19,562 nt of DNA, taken from assembly GCA_004556705.1 (NCBI GenBank), contig SFGA01000033.1, forward strand, positions 1 to 19,562, given 5' to 3'. The stretch is from Ruminococcus sp. (lineage in GTDB: Bacteria > Bacillota > Clostridia > Oscillospirales > Acutalibacteraceae). Below, piece by piece: positions 14,311-19,562 of this stretch (the first letter of the stretch is position 1; every line of letters starts with the position of its first letter). The notes beneath the pieces were generated by a model. The model did not search any database, had not been told where the DNA came from, and saw only the letters and a list, made by a program, of their open reading frames with translations. A program made the position numbers and the translations under genes.

Positions 14311-16722
14311 TTATTGCTGCCACGTATTCAGCTTATTTGCTTTTTCCTTGGGGATAACGGGCTGCTTCTTGTCGTGCTTTTCCGTTTTTTCAATATTCAA
14401 CGCAAGACTTAAAACATCCGCCACATCGCTTACGGGAACAAAATCCAAAGCGTCTGTAACAACCTTGTCGAACCGCTTAATATCGGGTAAATTTCTGTCG
14501 GGGATAATTACCGTTTTAATGCCCGATTTATATGCCGCCATTGATTTTTCTTTAAGTCCGCCGATGGGAAGAACTCTGCCCGTAAGCGTAACCTCGCCCG
14601 TCATTGCAACGCTCGATTTAACCGTATAGCCCGAAAGAGCCGAAACCATAGCCGTAACAATGCCGATACCTGCTGACGGTCCGTCCTTCGGAACTGCGCC
14701 CTCGGGAAAATGAAGATGAATATCCTTTGTTTTATAGAAATCGGTGGGGATATTATAATCCTCGGCAACACTTCTGATATAGCTGTATGCCGCCTTTGCC
14801 GACTCCTTCATAACGTCGCCGAGCGAACCTGTTAATTCAAGCTTGCCCGTTCCCTCAACGCAAAGAGCCTCAATTTGAAGCATCTCGCCGCCGACGGACG
14901 TCCAAGCAAGACCGTTTACAACGCCAACGCTGTCAGCTTTGAGTAAATCGCTGTCGGTATATTTCACAGGTCCTAAAATGTCCTCAAGGTCTTTAATTCC
15001 GACTGTGATTTTGCCCTCATAACCCTCGGCAAATTTAACAGCCTGCTTACGCAAAACCTTGGCTATTGTTCTCTCAAGCCGTCTTACGCCTGCCTCTTTC
15101 GTGTAGCCGTCGATTATAACCTTGAGCGCATCATCCTTGATTTTTACCTGCGAAGCCTTTAAGCCGTGAGCCTTTAGCTGCTTCGGGATAAGGTGCTTCT
15201 TGGCAATTTGGAATTTCTCCTCAAAGGTATAGCTGAAAATTTCGATAATTTCCATTCTGTCTCGAAGCGGTGCCGGAATTTCCGAAACGTCATTTGCAGT
15301 TGTTACGAAAAGCACCTTGCTCAAGTCAACGGGAATTTCAATGTAATGATCTCTGAACGAATTGTTCTGCTCGGGGTCAAGTGCCTCCAAAAGAGCAGCC
15401 GACGGATCGCCCTTGTAATCGCTTGCAAGCTTGTCGATTTCGTCAAGCAAGATAAGCGGATTCATACTTTTTGAACGCTTCAACGCAGATATTATGTTAC
15501 CCGGCATTGCACCGATATATGTTTTTCTGTGTCCTCTGATCTCCGCCTCGTCTCTTACGCCGCCCAATGATAAGCGTGCAAAATTTCTGTTCATAGCGTG
15601 TGCCAATGATTTTGCGATTGAGGTCTTGCCGACACCGGGAGGACCTGCAAGACAGATTATCTGCCCTTTAATATCGGGTGCAAGGCTTCTTACGGCAAGC
15701 AATTCAAGTATTCTGTCCTTGACCTCCTTGAGCCCGTAATGCTCTCTTTCAAGCACGGCGGAAGCCTTTTTTATATCAAGATTATCTTTTGTATATTTGT
15801 TCCACGGAAGCGAAAGCACCTCGTCAAGATAGGTTCTTGAAACCGCACTTTCGGGGCTTGACGGCTGAAGTCGTGAAAATCTGTCGCACTCGGTCAAAAG
15901 CTTTTCCTCGTCATCCTTTGAGAAACCGATTTTCCTGATTTTTTCCCTGTATGCCTCAGCCTCCGCCTCGGGAGAGTCGTCGCCGTTTAATTCGACGGAA
16001 ATCGCCCTCAGCTGCTCACGAAGATAGTATTCCCTCTGATTATCGTCCATTTGGTCTTGAACCTTGTCGTTGATCTCGTTTTCAATTCGGAGAATTTCAA
16101 CCTCCTTTGTGAGAACTACACAAAGCTTTTCAAGTCGCTTGTAGGTATTGCACTCGTCAAGGATTTTCTGCTTATCGTGATATTCAAGCGGAATATTTGA
16201 CGCAATTAAATCCGCAAGGTCGCCCGAATCGTCGTTCACAGCTATCGAAACCGCAACATCGGGTGCCAATTTCGCACACAGCGAGGAATATTCGTCAAAA
16301 AGCGATTTAACCGCACGAAGCATCGCATCAACTCTGAAGGTGTCAAGTCTTTGCGGTACTTTATCAAAAAGCGGAATGGTATCGGCGGTAAAATACGGTC
16401 TGTCGCTTGTGATTTTATCAAGCTTTGCCCTGTATTTTCCCTCGACGACAACACGCAGAGCGTCAGTACCCGGCAAGCGAACAATTTGCTTAACCTCGCA
16501 TACCGTGCCGACGGAATAAAGCGTTTTTTCGTTTATTAAATCTTCCTGTATATTCTTTTGAGCTATAAGAAATACGTCCTGCTTTGAAACCATCGCAGAC
16601 TTTACTGCCGCAATAGATTTCTTTCTGCCGACGTCGAAATGGAGAGTCTCCTTCGGGAAAACCACAAGACCTCTCAAAGCGACCATTGGCATAGAAGCAT
16701 TTTCGGTATTTTTGAAATCCAT
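14311..16722 (-). CDS. lon: ATP-dependent Lon protease (LonA)
   Basis: An 803-residue cytoplasmic AAA+ serine protease degrading misfolded and short-lived regulatory proteins. Order: N-terminal substrate-binding LAN domain (about 10-205), coiled-coil linker (about 205-300, with QREYYLREQLRAI), AAA+ module with Walker A GPPGVGKT (360-367), Walker B LILLDEID (423-430) and Arg487/489 in LRDRME, then the protease domain with Ser683 in PKDGPSAG and Lys726 in GGLKEK, the catalytic dyad at the spacing known from E. coli (43 residues). A short charged tail (about 780-803) is not conserved. GGAG (16731-16734) precedes the ATG by 8 nt. It heads the lon-engB-lysA-dnaE operon. I see neither a CIRCE element nor a clear CtsR box upstream, so classical heat-shock control is not evident. 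Confidence 0.97.
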   Translation of the reverse strand: MDFKNTENASMPMVALRGLVVFPKETLHFDVGRKKSIAAVKSAMVSKQDVFLIAQKNIQEDLINEKTLYSVGTVCEVKQIVRLPGTDALRVVVEGKYRAKLDKITSDRPYFTADTIPLFDKVPQRLDTFRVDAMLRAVKSLFDEYSSLCAKLAPDVAVSIAVNDDSGDLADLIASNIPLEYHDKQKILDECNTYKRLEKLCVVLTKEVEILRIENEINDKVQDQMDDNQREYYLREQLRAISVELNGDDSPEAEAEAYREKIRKIGFSKDDEEKLLTECDRFSRLQPSSPESAVSRTYLDEVLSLPWNKYTKDNLDIKKASAVLEREHYGLKEVKDRILELLAVRSLAPDIKGQIICLAGPPGVGKTSIAKSLAHAMNRNFARLSLGGVRDEAEIRGHRKTYIGAMPGNIISALKRSKSMNPLILLDEIDKLASDYKGDPSAALLEALDPEQNNSFRDHYIEIPVDLSKVLFVTTANDVSEIPAPLRDRMEIIEIFSYTFEEKFQIAKKHLIPKQLKAHGLKASQVKIKDDALKVIIDGYTKEAGVRRLERTIAKVLRKQAVKFAEGYEGKITVGIKDLEDILGPVKYTDSDLLKADSVGVVNGLAWTSVGGEMLQIEALCVEGTGKLELTGSLGDVMKESAKAAYSYIRSVAEDYNIPTDFYKTKDIHLHFPEGAVPKDGPSAGIGIVTAMVSALSGYTVKSSVAMTGEVTLTGRVLPIGGLKEKSMAAYKSGIKTVIIPDRNLPDIKRFDKVVTDALDFVPVSDVADVLSLALNIEKTEKHDKKQPVIPKEKANKLNTWQQ

Positions 16723-16758
16723 ATATTCAACTCCGTAAATTTAGATATTATTATTAAA

Positions 16759-16787
16759 ATTATATAATATTTTAGGGGTTACTGCAA
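16759..16787 (-). promoter_or_regulatory. Candidate promoter for the lon operon
   Basis: On the minus strand a perfect TATAAT (16759-16764) lies 17 bp after a weak TTGCAG (16782-16787). The leader would be about 30 nt. The surrounding sequence is very AT-rich, so other -10 positions are possible. Confidence 0.4.
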
Positions 16788-16896
16788 TAAAAAAACGAAA
16801 AAGGTTGTAAAGTTTTGCGTGGTAAAAATTGCTATTTATGTGCAAAAAGACAATTAACACCCGATTTTAGTTATGAATAGAATGAAAATACAGACT

Positions 16897-16915
16897 TTGT
16901 TAAAATATATAACAA
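16897..16915. promoter_or_regulatory. Palindrome matching the GlnR/TnrA consensus
   Basis: TTGTTA-N7-TAACAA. Its core fits TGTNA-N7-TNACA, the nitrogen-regulator site known from Bacillus, at all eight fixed bases. It lies about 58 bp upstream of the serC -35. Binding by such a regulator here is inference only. Confidence 0.4.
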
Positions 16916-16949
16916 CTTTTGTTGGTAGTTTCAACTTTTTGAGAAAAAG

Positions 16950-16969
16950 ATTGTTAACTTCTTAACAAT
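16950..16969. promoter_or_regulatory. Second TTGTTAA/TTAACAA palindrome next to the serC -35
   Basis: ATTGTTAA-CTTC-TTAACAAT is a perfect 8-bp inverted repeat ending 3 nt before the -35 hexamer. The half-sites match those of 16897-16915, but the spacing is one base shorter than the GlnR/TnrA consensus. It could be an operator or a short hairpin. Confidence 0.45.
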
Positions 16970-16972
16970 ATA

Positions 16973-17002
16973 TTGACTTTTGATATTCAAGTCTGTTATA
17001 AT
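16973..17002 (+). promoter_or_regulatory. Promoter for serC-serA
   Basis: TTGACT (16973-16978), an 18-bp spacer and a perfect TATAAT (16997-17002). Transcription would start near 17009. Confidence 0.75.
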
Positions 17003-17008
17003 GTTAAA

Positions 17009-17147
17009 CGGTTGCCGTTGCGATAAGGCATTGGATTTTAGACTCGAAAATGACTTGTTCGCATTTTTAACAATCTGTTCAATCTATTTGGCAACTTAAA
17101 ATAAGTATCTTTTTGCGAATATCGCATATATAATCGGAGGTATATCA
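17009..17147 (+). other. Long 5' leader of serC-serA
   Basis: About 139 nt from the predicted start to the ATG, long compared with the 20-35 nt leaders predicted for other promoters here. A 5-bp hairpin TGCGA-ATA-TCGCA (17114-17126) ends 9 nt before the GGAGGT ribosome binding site, and GGTTGCC early in the leader can pair with GGCAAC near its end. No T-box sequence, intrinsic terminator or known riboswitch pattern was recognised. Confidence 0.4.
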
Positions 17148-18230
17148 ATGGCAAGAGTTTATAATTTTTCGGCAGGTCCTTCAATGCTCCCCGAATCGGT
17201 TTTAAGAAAAGCGGCAGATGAAATGCTTGATTATCAGGGCAGCGGTCAATCCGTTATGGAAATGAGCCACCGTTCAAAAATTTTTGACGGTATAATCAAG
17301 GGTGCAGAGGCTCTTTTGCGTGAGCTTATGAACATTCCCGACAATTACAAGGTGCTTTTCTTACAGGGTGGCGCTTCAACTCAATTTGCGGCAATCCCTA
17401 TGAACTTTATGAATAAAAGCGGTAAGGCTGATTACGTTGTATCAGGTCAATGGTCAAACAAGGCATACAAGGAAGCTGCAAAATACGGCGATGTTAAAAT
17501 CGTTGCTTCGTCAAAGGATGAGAATTTCTCCTGCGTACCCGTTATGGATAAAAAGGAATTCCGTCCCGACGCAGATTATTTTTATATCTGTATGAACGAA
17601 ACTGTACACGGAAATATCATTCGTGAGCTTCCCGACACGGGCGACGTTCCGCTTATCGCAGATATTTCGTCCTGCTTCCTGTCAGAGCCGATTGACGTTA
17701 CAAAATTCGGTATGCTTTACGGCGGCGCTCAGAAAAACGTCGCACCGGCAGGACTTACAATTTGCATTATCCGTGAGGATTTGCTCGGCAATGCAAGAGA
17801 CTACACTCCGTCAATGCTCGATTACAAGCTTATGGCTGATAACGATTCGCTCTATAACACTCCCCCCTGCTACACAATTTACATTTGCAAGCTTGTGCTT
17901 GAATGGCTTAAAGAAAACGGCGGACTTGAGGCTATGAGAGACAGAAACGTAAAAAAAGCTGAACTTCTTTATAACTTCCTTGATAATTCAAAAATGTTCA
18001 ACGGCACAGTTGTCAAAAAAGATCGTTCGCTTATGAATGTTCCGTTTGTTACAGAGTCGGAGGAGCTTAACGCTAAATTTGTTAAAGAAGCTACCGACGC
18101 AGGTCTTGTAAATCTTAAAGGTCACAGAAGCGTAGGCGGTATGAGAGCTTCGATTTACAACGCAATGCCTTATGAGGGCGTTGAAAAGCTTGTTAAATTT
18201 ATGGCTGATTTCGAAAAGGCTAATTCATAA
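17148..18230 (+). CDS. serC: Phosphoserine aminotransferase
   Basis: A 360-residue class V PLP aminotransferase converting 3-phosphohydroxypyruvate and glutamate to phosphoserine and 2-oxoglutarate, the second step of serine synthesis. The N-terminus VYNFSAGPSMLP (4-15) is typical, followed by MEMSHRSKIF (37-46), the PLP phosphate-contacting FLQGGASTQF (71-80), ADISS (171-175) with the ring-binding Asp172, YGGAQKN with Schiff-base Lys196, and the C-terminal substrate Arg region LKGHRSVGGMRASIYNAMP. Length is normal. GGAGGT stands 6 nt before the ATG. It forms an operon with serA, 14 nt downstream. No phosphoserine phosphatase gene is in the window. Confidence 0.97.
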   Translation: MARVYNFSAGPSMLPESVLRKAADEMLDYQGSGQSVMEMSHRSKIFDGIIKGAEALLRELMNIPDNYKVLFLQGGASTQFAAIPMNFMNKSGKADYVVSGQWSNKAYKEAAKYGDVKIVASSKDENFSCVPVMDKKEFRPDADYFYICMNETVHGNIIRELPDTGDVPLIADISSCFLSEPIDVTKFGMLYGGAQKNVAPAGLTICIIREDLLGNARDYTPSMLDYKLMADNDSLYNTPPCYTIYICKLVLEWLKENGGLEAMRDRNVKKAELLYNFLDNSKMFNGTVVKKDRSLMNVPFVTESEELNAKFVKEATDAGLVNLKGHRSVGGMRASIYNAMPYEGVEKLVKFMADFEKANS

Positions 18231-18244
18231 CAGAGGTAATTGAA

Positions 18245-19408
18245 ATGTATAATGTCTTAACACTTAACAAAATTTCGGAAACAGGAATTAAAAATTTCAC
18301 TTCCGATTATAAATGCTCGGATGAGATAAAAAATCCCGACGCTATACTTGTCCGTTCCGCTTCAATGCACGAAACGGAGTTTGCACCCGAAACGCTTGCC
18401 GTTGCAAGAGCAGGCGCAGGAGTCAACAACATTCCGATTGACGAATGTGCGAAAAAGGGCATTGTTGTTTTCAACACTCCCGGTGCTAACGCAAACGCAG
18501 TTAAAGAGCTTGTTCTGTGCGGCCTTTTGCTCTCGTCAAGAAAGATTGTTCCCGCAATCGAGTGGGTAAAGACAACGCTTAAAGGTGATGAAAATTTCTC
18601 AAAGAGCGTTGAAAAGGGCAAATCAGCCTTTGCAGGTCCTGAAATCAAGGGCAAAAAGCTCGGTGTAATCGGTCTCGGTGCTATCGGCGTACTCGTTGCG
18701 AATGCGGCGCAGTCACTCGGTATGGAGGTTTACGGCTATGACCCCTACCTTTCGGTTGATGCGGCTTGGAATCTTTCAAGAAGCGTAAAGCACGTTACGA
18801 ACATTGACGATATTTTTGCTTCCTGCGATTATATCACGCTTCACGTTCCGCTTACCGACTCCACAAGAGGTGTTATCAACACAATAAGCATTGCAAAGAT
18901 GAAGGACAGCGTTAGAATTATCAACTTTTCAAGAGGCGAACTTGTTGAAACAAGCGATATTATCAGAGCGCTTTCAAGCGGTAAGGTTGCGGCTTACGTT
19001 ACAGACTTCGGCAACAGCGCATTGCTTGACGCAAACGGTGTTATCGTGCTTCCGCACCTCGGCGCTTCGACTCCCGAATCGGAGGACAACTGTGCAGTTA
19101 TGGCGGTAAATGAAATTGTCGATTATCTTGAAAACGGCAATATCACAAACTCCGTCAACTTCCCGAGCGTATCCGTTCCAAGAAGCGGTAAAACAAGAAT
19201 TACCATTCTCCACAAGAATGTTCCGAACGTTATCAGTAATATTTCGGCTTCGGTTGCGAATGAGAATATCAACATTGACAATATGGTAAACAAATCAAGA
19301 GGCGAATTTGCCTATACAATGCTTGACACCGACACCGAGGTTTCCGTTGATGCGATAGAAGCCATCAAAGCCCTTGATAATATTATCAGAGTTAGGGTTA
19401 TTAAGTAA
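18245..19408 (+). CDS. serA: D-3-phosphoglycerate dehydrogenase with C-terminal ACT domain
   Basis: A 387-residue enzyme of the D-2-hydroxyacid dehydrogenase family, oxidising 3-phosphoglycerate with NAD, the first step of serine synthesis. Seen: substrate loop RAGAGVNNIPI (55-65), Rossmann motif GLGAIG (143-148), catalytic-type Arg230 in INFSRGELVE and His271 in PHLGASTPE. The Glu expected between them (Glu269 in E. coli, in a VFPTEP context) is not apparent: the segment here is TDFGNSALL (253-261). The ACT domain (about 316-387) follows the catalytic part directly, with no intervening ASB domain, so the protein is a short form and may be feedback-sensitive to serine. AGAGGT (18232-18237) precedes the ATG. 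Pairing with serC supports the function strongly. Confidence 0.93.
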   Translation: MYNVLTLNKISETGIKNFTSDYKCSDEIKNPDAILVRSASMHETEFAPETLAVARAGAGVNNIPIDECAKKGIVVFNTPGANANAVKELVLCGLLLSSRKIVPAIEWVKTTLKGDENFSKSVEKGKSAFAGPEIKGKKLGVIGLGAIGVLVANAAQSLGMEVYGYDPYLSVDAAWNLSRSVKHVTNIDDIFASCDYITLHVPLTDSTRGVINTISIAKMKDSVRIINFSRGELVETSDIIRALSSGKVAAYVTDFGNSALLDANGVIVLPHLGASTPESEDNCAVMAVNEIVDYLENGNITNSVNFPSVSVPRSGKTRITILHKNVPNVISNISASVANENINIDNMVNKSRGEFAYTMLDTDTEVSVDAIEAIKALDNIIRVRVIK

Positions 19409-19425
19409 TAGGCGTATATACAGAG

Positions 19426-19455
19426 AAAGAGCAGAGCTTTAACACTCTGCTCTTT
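19426..19455 (+). terminator. Intrinsic terminator of serC-serA
   Basis: An 11-bp perfect stem, AAAGAGCAGAG (19426-19436) with CTCTGCTCTTT (19445-19455), 8-nt loop, then a run of T on the plus strand. It starts 17 nt after the serA stop. Confidence 0.92.
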
Positions 19456-19488
19456 TTTATATTTGGTGTATTTATACGTGGAAAAAAT

Positions 19489-19507
19489 CCCCCAGTTCTA
19501 CTGGGGG
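19489..19507 (-). terminator. Hairpin with minus-strand T-run
   Basis: CCCCCAG-TTCTA-CTGGGGG, a 7-bp GC-rich stem. On the minus strand it is followed by ATTTTTT, fitting an intrinsic terminator for a leftward gene beyond the window's right end. A subterminal hairpin of an insertion element is an alternative. Confidence 0.5.
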
Positions 19508-19536
19508 TTAAAAAAGGCTTTAGCAAAGACAGAAAA

Positions 19537-19554
19537 GGCGGGCAAAAGACCGCC
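19537..19554 (-). terminator. Second GC hairpin near the window end
   Basis: GGCGG pairs with CCGCC across an 8-nt loop. On the minus strand TTTT follows. It may be a weak terminator in tandem with 19489-19507, serving an unseen leftward gene. Confidence 0.35.
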
Positions 19555-19562
19555 GAAAAATG

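Larger units (their letters stand above)
16723..17147. other. 425-bp divergent regulatory region between lon and serC
   Basis: AT-rich and without a credible gene. It holds a lon promoter candidate at the left, an unexplained stretch (about 16790-16890), two palindromes with the same half-sites (16897-16915 and 16950-16969), a strong promoter for serC (16973-17002) and a leader of about 139 nt before the serC ATG. Confidence 0.8.

Noticed and set aside
16723..16900. Heat-shock operator (CIRCE or CtsR) upstream of lon
   Set aside because: Neither the TTAGCACTC/GAGTGCTAA inverted repeat nor tandem GGTCAAA-type boxes is present.
17001..17099. Possible leader peptide of 32 residues before serC
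   Set aside because: Its ATG falls within the -10 hexamer, so it would not be transcribed from the predicted promoter. It is not rich in serine codons and is not followed by an attenuator hairpin with a T-run.
17009..17147. Serine T-box leader
   Set aside because: The conserved T-box sequence (TGGNACCGCG-type) and a terminator hairpin are absent.

Overview
The window looks like core chromosome of a low-GC, Gram-positive, endospore-forming anaerobe of the Clostridia, most likely Oscillospiraceae/Ruminococcaceae. The evidence is spo0A next to spoIVB, a pol I without proofreading residues, GGAGG-type ribosome binding sites, promoters with extended -10 elements, and intergenic palindromic repeats of a kind common in gut Clostridia. 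No rRNA, tRNA, CRISPR array, prophage or complete transposon was seen.

Layout. 1-247: a composite intergenic repeat, cut by the window edge. 248-3265 (minus): polA-rimI, 3 nt apart. 3266-3409: divergent promoters around a perfect palindrome. 3410-4375 (plus): dusB-like tRNA-dihydrouridine synthase. 4376-5065: a 690-bp convergent intergenic region almost filled with repeats, including a second copy of the composite repeat. 5066-7323 (minus): spo0A and spoIVB, each with its own terminator. 7462-8927 (minus): pfkA-aroK, stop and start overlapping by one base, with its own promoter. 9011-16722 (minus): lon-engB-lysA-like-dnaE, a tightly packed operon. 16723-17147: a 425-bp divergent regulatory region. 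17148-19408 (plus): serC-serA, closed by a strong terminator. 19409-19562: two more hairpins that look like terminators for a leftward gene outside the window.

The genes cover replication and repair (polA, dnaE), glycolysis and amino-acid supply (pfkA, aroK-like kinase, PLP decarboxylase, serC, serA), protein quality control and ribosome assembly (lon, engB), tRNA and protein modification (dusB, rimI), and sporulation control (spo0A, spoIVB).

I found no clearly new multi-gene system. The most interesting signals are: (1) seven short hairpins sharing a GTAGGG flank and a CTTGC/CTCGC loop while their stem arms vary and partly co-vary, two of them within a 111-bp direct repeat; (2) two colinear copies of a composite repeat bracketing rimI-polA-dusB; (3) a Spo0A whose receiver lacks the usual acidic pair; (4) a match to the GlnR/TnrA consensus plus a related palindrome upstream of serC; (5) changes at conserved active-site positions in the shikimate-kinase-like, SerA-like and LysA-like proteins.
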